DNA of 14,990 nt from MGIIb-O3 sp046710875 (GTDB taxonomy: Archaea > Thermoplasmatota > Poseidoniia > Poseidoniales > Thalassarchaeaceae), in NCBI GenBank assembly GCA_046710875.1, contig JBKEHQ010000030.1:1-14990 (forward strand), in the 5' to 3' direction. Each line of letters begins with the position of its first letter. Positions within the stretch are counted from its first letter, which is position 1. The notes below the pieces were generated by a model. That model saw only the letters and a program-made list of their open reading frames with translations, made no database searches and was not told the origin of the DNA. This document shows positions 1-8,623 of this stretch, piece by piece. Made by a program: the position numbers and the translations under genes.

Positions 1-3000
1 ATACTGAAGCTGATCCTCTTGTTTGATTGTATAATGAAACTGCCGCTGATTGATTTCCACCAAGTGAGGTGGTGTCTCCATTTTCGGAGACTACGATCCA
101 CTCAATTTCCATTGAAGGTATGCCATTTGAATTAAGTGGAAATCCGCTTAATAGTTCTACTCCATTACTAGCAGCTCTTACTTGCATTGCGTGTTCTATT
201 ACAAATGAAGATTTGGAATTAGTCATTATTTTGATAAATTCGCCTAGTTGGGCTTCGTTCATGTTATTCGATAATGAATTTAGTAATTCTTCACTAAGGC
301 CACCATTATATTTCATATCTCCTTGAGTAAGAGTAGTTAAGAATAATGCAATTGTATCTTCTTGACCTTGTGATAATAGCATTCCTCCACTATGAGGAAT
401 TCCTGATTGGAAGTTATCTGCAACGGTAGGGTGTTGACCATGTGCTAATGCACTGAAACCATAATCCCACCAAGAAACAAAGGCTGGCCTTTCAGAAAAA
501 CTAATTTCTGAATCTTGTTGTTCTAACCATGAATATGCATCATTCCAGCCATATGAATTGAAACTTGGCCCGAATGTACCTATGTATTGCATTCCTTCTG
601 TCCTGCTTGGATCATAGTCCGAACTATCCAATATAGAAAACTTCCCAATTAATTTTGTCTTTAGAATGTCTGGAGTCAAATCATATATTGTTTGGTCGAC
701 ATCAGAAGCATATTCTGATTGTCGAGGAATTCCGGAGTCTATCCCATAGGTTACATGTTGGGAAAATACTAGCATGAATATAATTGCCATTATAGGAACA
801 CCAACATGACTTTTAGTTGCAGGCCATAATGAACGGAATCTAGCCCTAGGAGTTCCAATTCCTGAGTTTCTCCATTCTTTCGTAAATTGTGAAAAATTTG
901 CAGATTTCCATAACATAGCAATACCTATCCCTCCCAATATTGCCATTATTGGCGTTGCATTTATGATAAATCTACCTGCGGACCAAGCCATATATGTAGA
1001 AATTATTCCCCAAGAACCAAGTAGAGTATATGCTCCTTGATTATTTTTTGCTCCCTTCCATAGGAATACGAATGCGTAAGATAGGGCTATTAATGCAACT
1101 ATAGGGCCGTAAGATGCGAATAATACTCCCCTACTTGGCGCTTGTGCTTCTCCAATTGTACCAAATATTTTATTCTTATCAAAGTAGAATCCTCCGGTGA
1201 AGAGAATGTCCCAACCTGCATAAGCATTGATTTCTTGAAGTATGAATAATATGCCAAGTATAAATGATACAAGAGCAGTTCCAACTCCGAGAACTAACAA
1301 CCATGGTTTATCCCTGAATGAACATGTTACCCAGCCAAGAATTATAGAAAAGCCAATAATAAAAAATAATGGTTGTAATCCGTTTGGATCAGTAACTAAA
1401 TTTAATCCTGGCCAAGCATAGAACGGAAGAGATATTATGAAGGTTGTAAAAAGCATCTGGAAATTAGCAGAACATAATTGTATACTATCTCTAGAACGGA
1501 ATAGATTAAATAATAATTGTAGAGAAAATACTAGGAATATGATTGCAGGGCCATATACAAACCCTTTCCATCCTAGGGCCATGACTGCAAATGATATGCC
1601 TGAGAGGGTGGCATTTGCCATAACTTTTGGATTTCTAATCCAAGATTCCCTAATTCCGGCTAATAAATACAATGGGTTTGCAGATGTTTTACCAAAGAAT
1701 CTTTCTTGACTCATATGGGAAAGTGAAGCAATCCAAAAGTAGAATGCCGTAGATAGTAAAAGTATTGCAAATGAGTCGTGATCAACCATACCGAATGTAG
1801 ATCGACTGATGTGGCCCGGCATCAAAGCAATGAGCCATGCTGATATTATTGCAGCCTTTTTTCCATAAATCTTATTCGCTATTCCAGATACAGGCAATAC
1901 AACCAAGGCGCCATAAATTGCTGGCATAGTAGCTAGGCTCCACCAAACTACTTCTCCAGTATTGTCGGATTCTAAAATCCAAGATAGTGCAATCCCACCT
2001 AATGCGAGAGACCAAGTAAATAGCGGAGGCCTTGGATTAATAGCACCGATTGGATAAGCTCTATCCATATCAAAAATTAAATGACTATTATTCGCCACTA
2101 TATAATCAACTACGCGCTTCATATACCATGGATCAGATCCTCCTGACATATCCCAGTCACCAGTCCCTGAAGCATTCATTGCAGGTATCACATTCCAAAT
2201 TATTCTTACCGCAAGGGCTGTAATCAATGAGAGTGGAATCAAAATATTATAGAAATTAGAATTCCACCACAATCTGAATTTACCATGAGTACGCATAGGT
2301 GCTATATCGCCAAAGTATCCCCTTGATGCTAATGTTATTGCCAAGATATTTAACCAAAAGGTAATAAAAAACCAAGAAAAAGCGCCCAAAAAGTCTTCTC
2401 CTTCAAAAATATTAGGATAAAACGTATTACCTATTTCTTGAAGATGGCCTAATGTATATATGAACCAATTTATGGCAATAATTGCCCCAATAACATTCCA
2501 TCTTTCTGAATAACAAAAAGCATAAAAAATAATTATTAAGTTTGTAAAAATTGCCCAACCTATTCCAAGAGACTGATTGTTTTCAATTTGAAGCAGAGGT
2601 ATGAGATATATTATGGAGATAAAAGTGGAAAATAATACAATAGATTTATTTTCATTAAATGTTGGTATTTCGGAGAATAGCGAGCCTTCTCCCTTGTGAT
2701 CCAATGTTCCTCTTAGGTACATTGCAAGCGTGAACCCTATAGATATGGAAGCAATCCAAAATGTCAGGAATGCTATTCCGATTGCAGATCTTTCAGAGTT
2801 GATGGTCAATCCTGCATCCGTAAAAATATTAGATGCGAAAGAAACTGCAAGATGGAATCCCACCACAATTGATAACAAAATATTAGATGCTTCGAATCGT
2901 TTTAGTTGAGATAACGCTACTGAAGATAAACCAACGAATATGAATGTTAGAATGAAGATATTATTAAAATTACTTGGTGAAATAATATTTAACAAAAACG

Positions 3001-3271
3001 CTACTAATATTATTCCAAAGGAAATAGAAATTGATCTATATTTAGAAAAATTTTCCATTGGTAAGAATGGACTAATCCTACCTACGGCAGTGGCCAAAGC
3101 AGCGGCAAGTGGCAAGATTAATACCTTCGCATATCCATCATTACCTATTCCGTCATTAACAGCAAAACTTATTCCAAAATAAAGTACCATTAATGTAGTT
3201 ACTATTACGGGAATCGAAGTAATATCCTTTGAAGAAAAATTACCTCCTGTTGCCTGTTGTTTGTCATTCAT
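1..3271 (-). CDS. aglB: AglB/STT3 oligosaccharyltransferase catalytic subunit with long N-terminal membrane extension (3' end cut by window edge)
   Basis: The frame is open from ATG 3271-3269 to the left edge, giving 1090 visible residues with no stop; the C-terminus is missing. AglB transfers lipid-linked glycan to Asn of N-X-S/T sequons on the outer face of the membrane. Family motifs appear in the right order: the first external-loop acidic motif GGSDPWY (D380, with an extra DWD at 372-374), HISRSTFGMVDHDS at 487-500 with the second acidic motif DHD, TIGE (the TIXE motif) at 705-708, an Arg in the context SAGRF at 767, and the hallmark WWDYG at 934-938. I could not place the DK/MI helix with confidence. 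About ten predicted membrane helices precede the usual first helix (about 340-362), so WWDYG lies some 300-400 residues later than is usual. ATG 3271 is supported by GGTGAT five bases upstream. The last gene of a minus-strand run with purD and carS. Confidence 0.93.
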   Translation of the reverse strand, partial: MNDKQQATGGNFSSKDITSIPVIVTTLMVLYFGISFAVNDGIGNDGYAKVLILPLAAALATAVGRISPFLPMENFSKYRSISISFGIILVAFLLNIISPSNFNNIFILTFIFVGLSSVALSQLKRFEASNILLSIVVGFHLAVSFASNIFTDAGLTINSERSAIGIAFLTFWIASISIGFTLAMYLRGTLDHKGEGSLFSEIPTFNENKSIVLFSTFISIIYLIPLLQIENNQSLGIGWAIFTNLIIIFYAFCYSERWNVIGAIIAINWFIYTLGHLQEIGNTFYPNIFEGEDFLGAFSWFFITFWLNILAITLASRGYFGDIAPMRTHGKFRLWWNSNFYNILIPLSLITALAVRIIWNVIPAMNASGTGDWDMSGGSDPWYMKRVVDYIVANNSHLIFDMDRAYPIGAINPRPPLFTWSLALGGIALSWILESDNTGEVVWWSLATMPAIYGALVVLPVSGIANKIYGKKAAIISAWLIALMPGHISRSTFGMVDHDSFAILLLSTAFYFWIASLSHMSQERFFGKTSANPLYLLAGIRESWIRNPKVMANATLSGISFAVMALGWKGFVYGPAIIFLVFSLQLLFNLFRSRDSIQLCSANFQMLFTTFIISLPFYAWPGLNLVTDPNGLQPLFFIIGFSIILGWVTCSFRDKPWLLVLGVGTALVSFILGILFILQEINAYAGWDILFTGGFYFDKNKIFGTIGEAQAPSRGVLFASYGPIVALIALSYAFVFLWKGAKNNQGAYTLLGSWGIISTYMAWSAGRFIINATPIMAILGGIGIAMLWKSANFSQFTKEWRNSGIGTPRARFRSLWPATKSHVGVPIMAIIFMLVFSQHVTYGIDSGIPRQSEYASDVDQTIYDLTPDILKTKLIGKFSILDSSDYDPSRTEGMQYIGTFGPSFNSYGWNDAYSWLEQQDSEISFSERPAFVSWWDYGFSALAHGQHPTVADNFQSGIPHSGGMLLSQGQEDTIALFLTTLTQGDMKYNGGLSEELLNSLSNNMNEAQLGEFIKIMTNSKSSFVIEHAMQVRAASNGVELLSGFPLNSNGIPSMEIEWIVVSENGDTTSLGGNQSAAVSLYNQTRGSASV

Positions 3272-3276
3272 ATTTA

Positions 3277-3282
3277 ATCACC
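3277..3282 (-). promoter_or_regulatory. Shine-Dalgarno of aglB
   Basis: On the minus strand this reads GGTGAT, complementary to the archaeal 16S rRNA 3' end, and sits five bases before the ATG at 3271. It fixes the aglB start. Confidence 0.6.
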
Positions 3283-3347
3283 AATCGTTACAGCATCAAC
3301 GCTTAACATCGCGGCGAATTGACAGATTGTTTTAACGGTTCGTGGAG

Positions 3348-3359
3348 TAATATAAATTA
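3348..3359 (-). promoter_or_regulatory. Candidate TATA box for aglB
   Basis: On the minus strand this reads TAATTTATATTA, close to the archaeal TTTATATA-type box. It lies about 80 bases upstream of the aglB ATG, which predicts a 5' leader of roughly 55 bases that includes the GGTGAT ribosome site. aglB therefore probably has its own promoter in the 113-base gap after purD. Confidence 0.4.
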
Positions 3360-3369
3360 ATGATAGTAT

Positions 3370-3387
3370 TGATATGAAAAAATATCA
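3370..3387 (-). terminator. Possible terminator at the purD stop
   Basis: A six-base inverted repeat (TGATAT / ATATCA) overlaps the purD stop codon and encloses a T6 run on the minus strand. The T-run could act as an archaeal termination signal. The stem is short and AT-only, so this is weak. Confidence 0.25.
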
Positions 3388-4659
3388 TCTCCGAAATGCT
3401 CTAGATGCTATGTCAGAGCGGAAATGTGAACCAGTTAATGTTATATTATTTATGATTTGATATGAAGCCTCCACGGCATCCCTAAGGGTTGGCGCAATAC
3501 CTGTTGCAGAGAGGACCCTGCCTCCTGAAGAAACATACAATCCTTGTTCATTTTTTGCAGTTCCTGAATAGTGTATGAATGCATTAATTTCTCCCTCATC
3601 AATAACTACATCATAGCCATAAATTAAATCGCCAATGATTGGAGAATCTGGATAATTTTTTGATGCTAAAACAACAGTTGCAGAATGTAATTTATGAAAT
3701 TTAATTTTATAATCTGATAATTTTCCGGATGATACAGAATAAAATAATTCCCCCAAATCTGACGATATTAGGGGAATAGTAACTTGAGTTTCCGGATCTC
3801 CAAATCTAACATTAAATTCAACAACATTTGGAGCACCATCATCATCTATCATTAAACCGACATAGAGGCAGCCTCTGTATGGATTGTCTTGATTTCTTAA
3901 GAAGTGGTGCATGGGCCCAATTATCTCTTCTTCCACTCGCTGTAAGATCGAAGGAGTGACTATTGGAGCAGGAGCATAGGCACCCATACCTCCAGTATTT
4001 GGCCCTTCGTCATTATCCAATAGACGTTTGTGATCTTGACTGGCTGGTAGACAAACATAATCTGATTCATCCATCATAATTAGAATGGAAGCTTCTTCAC
4101 CCATGAGGAATTTTTCAACCAATACATAACCATCAGATAAAATTGCATCATTTATTGAAGATATGGCAGTAATCTTATCAGAAGTAACTTTGACGCCTTT
4201 TCCGCCCGCGAGGACATCTCTTTTTATAACCCATGGAGGATTAAAATAATCTAAAATTTCATGATTATTGGAAACTTCTGATATCAACACATAATCGGCT
4301 GTTGGAATATTAAGTGATTTCATTAATTCCTTTGCATATTTTTTAGAACCTTCTAAATTAGCCCATTTAGAAATTGGACCGAAACAATTGATATTAATTT
4401 TATTTAACTCATCAGCAATGCCATTAACAAGTGGCATCTCGGGACCAATTATTACTAAATCTACATTTAATTTAGAAGCTAAGCTAGTAATATTTTCAGA
4501 TTTTGATATATCAATATCATGATTTACGCCGATTTTATAGGTTCCGACATTACCTGGGGCAACATGAATATTATCTATTGACTTACTGTTATTTAGGCCA
4601 ACGGCGATAGCGTGTTCCCTGCCTCCATTGCCTATAATCAGAACATCCAGAAGTGCCAT
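3385..4659 (-). CDS. purD: Phosphoribosylamine--glycine ligase (GAR synthetase)
   Basis: This enzyme makes glycinamide ribonucleotide from phosphoribosylamine, glycine and ATP, the second step of de novo purine synthesis, in the cytosol. The 424 residues match the usual family length. Motifs in order: GNGGREHA at 10-17 (N-domain), GPEMPLVNG at 72-80, GPISKWANLEGSK at 94-106, the ATP-grasp loop VIKRDVLAGGKGVKV at 144-158, QDHKRLLDNDEGPNTGG at 208-224, RFGDPETQ at 285-292 (metal-binding region), and the C-terminal SGGRVLSATGIAPTLRDA at 378-395. The start is the ATG directly before the conserved Rossmann-like strand. It lies 40 bases downstream of carS on the same strand. A TATA-like element near the carS stop suggests it may also be transcribed on its own. 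Confidence 0.97.
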   Translation of the reverse strand: MALLDVLIIGNGGREHAIAVGLNNSKSIDNIHVAPGNVGTYKIGVNHDIDISKSENITSLASKLNVDLVIIGPEMPLVNGIADELNKININCFGPISKWANLEGSKKYAKELMKSLNIPTADYVLISEVSNNHEILDYFNPPWVIKRDVLAGGKGVKVTSDKITAISSINDAILSDGYVLVEKFLMGEEASILIMMDESDYVCLPASQDHKRLLDNDEGPNTGGMGAYAPAPIVTPSILQRVEEEIIGPMHHFLRNQDNPYRGCLYVGLMIDDDGAPNVVEFNVRFGDPETQVTIPLISSDLGELFYSVSSGKLSDYKIKFHKLHSATVVLASKNYPDSPIIGDLIYGYDVVIDEGEINAFIHYSGTAKNEQGLYVSSGGRVLSATGIAPTLRDAVEASYQIINNITLTGSHFRSDIASRAFRR

Positions 4660-4687
4660 TAGGACGGGCGAAGATAATTAGCAATAA

Positions 4688-4698
4688 GAATATACTTA
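4688..4698 (-). promoter_or_regulatory. Candidate TATA box for purD
   Basis: The minus strand reads TAAGTATATTC, centred about 34 bases before the purD ATG and next to the carS stop. No Shine-Dalgarno precedes purD, so a short-leader or leaderless transcript from here is possible. Read-through from carS is the alternative. Confidence 0.3.
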
Positions 4699-4699
4699 A

Positions 4700-5353
4700 T
4701 CAATATGGGACGTCTTTGAGTCCTAACTTAAATCCAAGAATGTTTGTTGCCCTATGAATAATCGGCGTTAAAACTAACAGAATTAAAATAGGAAAGATAA
4801 AAAGGTTTTGAGTAAAAACCTGATTTGGAAATAATACAAAACTGGATAAAAATATACAAATTGCAAACGGCATAGTATCCAATATTGGTGCTTTAGAACT
4901 TACAATACCTTCTCTTTTGAGTCCCTTTCTTCTTTTGAAAAATGACCCTAATGAATCGCCAAAGAGACAAAAAAAGCCAAGAGTGCACCCCAAAATAAAG
5001 GCAGTCAAATAGTCATTGTAAAGCCAAAACCAATCGCTAGAATCTGACATATCCAGTGGGTCTACAAAAATTTTATTTGAATCAATAGAATTATTATTCC
5101 AAGTAATATGTGATAAAGTCATCAGTATTCCACTGAAAAAAGCACCTCCGAATAATCCATTCCAAGATTTTCCATCACCCAAAATCCTATTTCCATCTGA
5201 CCACGACCGCCCTCCATCTATAGTCAGAGTCTTGGTTTTGGTTAATTCTGGGATCCATTTTCCGAATAACATAGCACCAGTGTTGGCCAGATATGCCGGA
5301 CCATATAATAATAATATAGTTACAACATCTAAAATGAACTCAAGTACGACCAT
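4700..5353 (-). CDS. carS: CDP-archaeol synthase (CDP-2,3-bis-O-geranylgeranyl-sn-glycerol synthase)
   Basis: This integral membrane enzyme activates unsaturated archaetidic acid with CTP to give CDP-archaeol, the precursor of archaeal polar lipid head groups. The 217-residue protein carries the CarS/DUF46 signatures: GPAYLANTGA at 18-27, RILGDGKSWNGLFGG at 56-70, GDSLGSFFKRRKGLKREG at 132-149, APILDTMPF at 155-163, and the terminal HRATNILGFKLGLKDVPY, an ending typical of the family. About five hydrophobic segments are visible (roughly 4-24, 65-83, 115-132, 160-176 and 184-200). The loop at 84-110 between the second and third segments is acidic and Ser/Asn-rich and may be lineage-specific. 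It is divergent from the surface protein at 5445 and upstream of purD. The gene is diagnostic of an archaeon. Confidence 0.96.
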   Translation of the reverse strand: MVVLEFILDVVTILLLYGPAYLANTGAMLFGKWIPELTKTKTLTIDGGRSWSDGNRILGDGKSWNGLFGGAFFSGILMTLSHITWNNNSIDSNKIFVDPLDMSDSSDWFWLYNDYLTAFILGCTLGFFCLFGDSLGSFFKRRKGLKREGIVSSKAPILDTMPFAICIFLSSFVLFPNQVFTQNLFIFPILILLVLTPIIHRATNILGFKLGLKDVPY

Positions 5354-5444
5354 ATATTGTTCGTAGTATGATTTATTGAAAGAGTTGTCCCAATATTAAT
5401 CATATAATCGAATAGTTAATTGGGCATCCACACTTGGGAATATT
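5354..5444. promoter_or_regulatory. Divergent promoter region, carS / surface protein
   Basis: These 91 AT-rich bases separate divergent genes. AATCATATAATCGA at 5398-5411 reads as a TATA-like box on either strand (CATATAATC on plus, GATTATATG on minus). It lies about 40 bases from the plus-strand ATG at 5445 and about 50 from the minus-strand ATG at 5353. No clear Shine-Dalgarno precedes either start. Confidence 0.4.
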
Positions 5445-7130
5445 ATGAAAATAAAGAAATTTGTGACATTCATAATGATAATGATGTATCTAAATATATC
5501 ATTTTCAGGAATAGTGATGGGTCAACAAGGAGGAGATATATTGATAGAATCACATGTAACATGGACCGAAAATAATAATTTAGAAAGTAATATAAAAATT
5601 ATTAACGGAGGGGAGTTGACTATCAGTAATTCAGAGTTGATAATTTCAACAGGTTTGAGCATAAATATAGAATCAGGGGGTAAGTTAATTATTGACAATT
5701 CTATCATAATATCTGACAATATACCAACTAACTTAGTTGGATATGGCTATTGCGATCAGTACAACAGATCAACAATAATTATTAATGAAGATCTATATAA
5801 TGAAGAATTTGAAATTACGATTTTAGCACTAGAAGGGACTACATTCAATGGTGCAAGTGCCTATATTGACGATGAAATTTTAGAAATGAGTGGGGAAGAA
5901 TTTTCATATTCATTTAGCGACCAGAATGGTAAAATTGAGATAGGGATGCATGGATATGGCTGTACTAATCCGATAACTGTAAGTAATATCCAGATACTTG
6001 ATGGAGGAGTAACAAATAATTATGATGCAATAGAACTTAATTACAGGAATATGAGGCCGTTTGGTAATCGTAATTATGAAATTAATGTAGAAGGATCATT
6101 GAATTCATATAATTCCTCAATAATAGGCGGTTTAATTAAATCATCTGGAGATATCAAATTATTTGATTCTTATTTAGATAGATCAGGTCCAATTTTACTG
6201 TTAAGTGATAATTCATCAATAATGATAAGCGGGAATTCTAATTTTACAAATAGCTTCGATGATCATGACATAAGAGCAATGCCGGAAAGTACAATCAATT
6301 GGGAGGAAGGTGCATCTGGTTCTGGAGGATTAACCGACAAGTGGGAAAGAAGGATTAAAGGGCAGTACCTAGAATTTGATGCTGTTTATGTTGAATATCA
6401 AATTTTGGGACTCTATGGAGTTAACAAATATACTAATTTTAGTAATTCAGAAGGTATATCTTACATTGATGGAGGGAGAGAAAGAATTATTGAAATTGCA
6501 TGGTCACAGGACAATATTTGGAAGGAAAATGATATATGGAAGGAAAATGCAATAATAAATGTAATCAAATATAGAACGGCATGGAATCCAGAAAACTCCC
6601 AGATAGAAAATTATGGAACTTATGGAATTTCACTAGATAAGATAGAGAGTATGAAAATATTTCAAAATACTCCAAAAATTGAATGGGTGAATTTAGAGTC
6701 AGAAAATAATATAAAAAATGCATCCGGATCTATTATGATGATTGCTAAAATAAAAAATGTAGGAGATGCACCTGCCCATATAGCGATTACGTGTTATCTG
6801 AATAGTACGGGTGAAGCAGCACAAACTGATAGTTATCCAAATACTTTGATAAATCCCGATGAAATTGGTGAAATATTATTCAATTGGCAAAGTATTAAAT
6901 CGGGAAATGAGCAATTAAACTGTAAAATATTGACACCTACGCAATTAGTGAATGAAGATTCTTTTGGAGGAGGTAGCATGACCAGTTCCATCATTAATTG
7001 GGAATCAATAGTCAAGGAGGGCGGACTATCTAATATTATGCCAATCATAATAGCATTAATTTTTGGCATATTCTTCTCTGGATATATTATTGTAAATAAT
7101 ATAAAAAATAAGGATTTAAAAGATGATTAA
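5445..7130 (+). CDS. Secreted, C-terminally membrane-anchored surface protein (beta-solenoid-like plus CARDB-like domain)
   Basis: I do not recognise a named family. The 561 residues show a signal peptide (basic MKIKK, hydrophobic 6-25, likely cut near VMG|QQ), then Ile/Asn/Ser-rich beta repeats at about 46-95 with a GGxLxI rhythm (INGGELTISNS, SGGKLIIDNS) like a right-handed beta-helix. Residues about 411-497 (NASGSIMMIAKIKNVGDAPAHIAITC) resemble a CARDB/Ig-like module. A hydrophobic helix at about 530-550 and a short charged tail (NNIKNKDLKDD) anchor it with the bulk outside. Cys103/Cys173 and Cys450/Cys493 could form disulphides. Sequons occur at N107, N223, N256, N266, N331, N425 and N453, so it is a plausible client of the AglB in this window. 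A short tandem repeat, NIWKEN/DIWKEN, lies at 357-368. Architecture call 0.75; function unknown. Confidence 0.85.
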   Translation: MKIKKFVTFIMIMMYLNISFSGIVMGQQGGDILIESHVTWTENNNLESNIKIINGGELTISNSELIISTGLSINIESGGKLIIDNSIIISDNIPTNLVGYGYCDQYNRSTIIINEDLYNEEFEITILALEGTTFNGASAYIDDEILEMSGEEFSYSFSDQNGKIEIGMHGYGCTNPITVSNIQILDGGVTNNYDAIELNYRNMRPFGNRNYEINVEGSLNSYNSSIIGGLIKSSGDIKLFDSYLDRSGPILLLSDNSSIMISGNSNFTNSFDDHDIRAMPESTINWEEGASGSGGLTDKWERRIKGQYLEFDAVYVEYQILGLYGVNKYTNFSNSEGISYIDGGRERIIEIAWSQDNIWKENDIWKENAIINVIKYRTAWNPENSQIENYGTYGISLDKIESMKIFQNTPKIEWVNLESENNIKNASGSIMMIAKIKNVGDAPAHIAITCYLNSTGEAAQTDSYPNTLINPDEIGEILFNWQSIKSGNEQLNCKILTPTQLVNEDSFGGGSMTSSIINWESIVKEGGLSNIMPIIIALIFGIFFSGYIIVNNIKNKDLKDD

Positions 7131-7150
7131 GAATAGGTAATAATAATATT

Positions 7151-8506
7151 TTAAATTAATCCTTGTGCTGTCATAGCCTCTGCAACTTTAAGGAAACCTG
7201 CGATATTAGCTCCAGCAACATAATCTCCCGGTAGTCCATATTTTTTTGCAGTATCGAAAGTATTCTTGTGTATATCAATCATTATTTTTTGTAGTCTATC
7301 ATCAACTTCTTCTCTTGACCATGATAATCTTAAACTATTTTGTGACATTTCTAAACCTGAAGTAGCAACCCCTCCTGCATTAGATGCTTTTCCAGGTGCA
7401 AATAGAATTCCATATTGATGAAATATTTCTACAGCTTCAGGAGTACATGGCATATTTGCACCTTCAGCGACCGCGATGACATTATTTGCAGCAAGCATTT
7501 TTGCCTCTTCACCATCTATTTCATTTTGAGTAGCACAGGGAAGTGCAACGTCTACATTTACCCCCCATAATCCACTTGATGATGGTTCTGGTTCAGATTT
7601 AGTAAAACTTGACCCAGTAAATTTATCTACATACTCACTGATTCTACCTCTATGGATATTTTTTAAATCCATAATCCAATCTAGTTTTTCTCTGTCTATT
7701 CCAGCAGGATCATAGATCCAGCCTGAAGAATCTGACATAGTTAATACTTTACCACCCAAATGTATAACTTTTTCAGCAGCAAACTGAGCAACATTCCCAC
7801 TACCGCTAATGCTACATTCGACACCATCAAATGATTTATTTTTTGTTGCTAGCATCTCTTTAGCAAAGTAAACCAATCCATATCCAGTGGCTTCTGGACG
7901 TATTAGAGATCCTCCATATGAAGGGCCTTTTCCAGTCAATATTCCTGTGAATTCATTTGCTAGCTTCTTATACATGCCAAATAAATATCCTATTTCTCTA
8001 CCTCCAACTCCTATATCGCCGGCAGGAACATCTAGATTTGCACCTATGTGCCTAAATAATTCCATCATAAATGACTGACAAAAACGCATAACTTCTTGAT
8101 CAGATTTTCCTTTTGGATTAAAGTCTGATCCACCTTTTCCTCCGCCCATTGGGAGTCCAGTTAGACTATTTTTGAAAACCTGTTCAAATGCTAAAAATTT
8201 AAGAATTGATTGATTTACTGAACGATGAAATCTCAAACCACCCTTATATGGACCGATTGCACTGTTCATTTGTATTCTAAAGCCCCTATTAACTTGTAAT
8301 GCGCCATTATCATCATACCATGGAACCTTGAACTGTATTATCCTTTCAGCCTCAACAATTGATCTAACCACTGGAAGATACTCTGGATGCTTTTTGATGA
8401 CCGGAGACAAGCTTTCTAGGACTTCTTCTACTGCTTGATGAAACTCAGGCTGGTCGGGATCTCTTTTTATTACGTCATTATAAACAGATTTCATTATTTT
8501 ATCCAT
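7151..8506 (-). CDS. gdhA: NADP-specific glutamate dehydrogenase, bacterial type
   Basis: This cytosolic enzyme reductively aminates 2-oxoglutarate to glutamate with NADPH (ammonium assimilation). The 451 residues follow the E. coli GdhA pattern almost block for block: AERIIQFKVPW at 53-63, SAIGPYKGGLRFH at 82-94, LPMGGGKGGSDFNPKGKS at 118-135 with active-site Lys124, VPAGDIGVGGRE at 160-171 with Asp164, TGKGPSYGGSLIRPEATGYG at 191-210, the Rossmann loop GSGNVA at 235-240, MSDSSG at 257-262, ALPCATQNE at 321-329, AVAEGANMP at 345-353, NAGGVATSGLEM at 376-387, and the end VAEAMTAQGLI. An in-frame TTG at 8518 exists, but GGTGA at 8512-8516 lies five bases before ATG 8506, which is the chosen start. 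It converges with the surface protein, 20 bases apart. Bacterial-type sequence in an archaeon suggests old horizontal transfer. Confidence 0.97.
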   Translation of the reverse strand: MDKIMKSVYNDVIKRDPDQPEFHQAVEEVLESLSPVIKKHPEYLPVVRSIVEAERIIQFKVPWYDDNGALQVNRGFRIQMNSAIGPYKGGLRFHRSVNQSILKFLAFEQVFKNSLTGLPMGGGKGGSDFNPKGKSDQEVMRFCQSFMMELFRHIGANLDVPAGDIGVGGREIGYLFGMYKKLANEFTGILTGKGPSYGGSLIRPEATGYGLVYFAKEMLATKNKSFDGVECSISGSGNVAQFAAEKVIHLGGKVLTMSDSSGWIYDPAGIDREKLDWIMDLKNIHRGRISEYVDKFTGSSFTKSEPEPSSSGLWGVNVDVALPCATQNEIDGEEAKMLAANNVIAVAEGANMPCTPEAVEIFHQYGILFAPGKASNAGGVATSGLEMSQNSLRLSWSREEVDDRLQKIMIDIHKNTFDTAKKYGLPGDYVAGANIAGFLKVAEAMTAQGLI

Positions 8507-8511
8507 TAGTT

Positions 8512-8516
8512 TCACC
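8512..8516 (-). promoter_or_regulatory. Shine-Dalgarno deciding the gdhA start
   Basis: The minus strand reads GGTGA with a five-base spacer to ATG 8506. It argues against the upstream in-frame TTG at 8518, which it would overlap. Confidence 0.6.
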
Positions 8517-8581
8517 AATATCAGATTTTTTTTATAGCCTGATGCAGCGCGCGAGACGCCTATTACTTTTGAATAATGTCC

Positions 8582-8593
8582 CTATAAAATATC
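8582..8593 (-). promoter_or_regulatory. Candidate TATA box for gdhA
   Basis: The minus strand reads GATATTTTATAG. It would start a leader of about 50 bases carrying the GGTGA site. A second box, CTATAAAAA (minus strand, 8528-8538), lies only about 26 bases before the ATG. Initiation from that box would leave out the ribosome site, so the distal box fits better. Confidence 0.35.
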
Positions 8594-8623
8594 TAATAAT
8601 ATCCATTTAGTAGTATTGATAAA

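Noticed and set aside
69..326. Plus-strand open frame
   Set aside because: It runs antisense through the WWDYG-proximal part of aglB, which has clear family motifs; it has no signals of its own.
1099..1284. Minus-strand open frame of 61 codons
   Set aside because: It is an alternative frame inside aglB, across the TIXE-motif region.
2940..3182. Plus-strand open frame of 80 codons
   Set aside because: It is antisense to the hydrophobic N-terminal region of aglB. Hydrophobic codons read backwards often give open frames.
3274..3309. An 11-codon upstream frame (MLSVDAVTIGD) ending just before aglB
   Set aside because: It is too short to judge, has no ribosome site of its own, and its end merely contains the GGTGAT site of aglB. 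Chance is the simpler reading.
6514..6549. Two copies of about 18 bases coding NIWKEN/DIWKEN as a possible repeat element
   Set aside because: It is an in-frame local duplication within the surface protein, and only two copies are present; not a CRISPR or mobile element.
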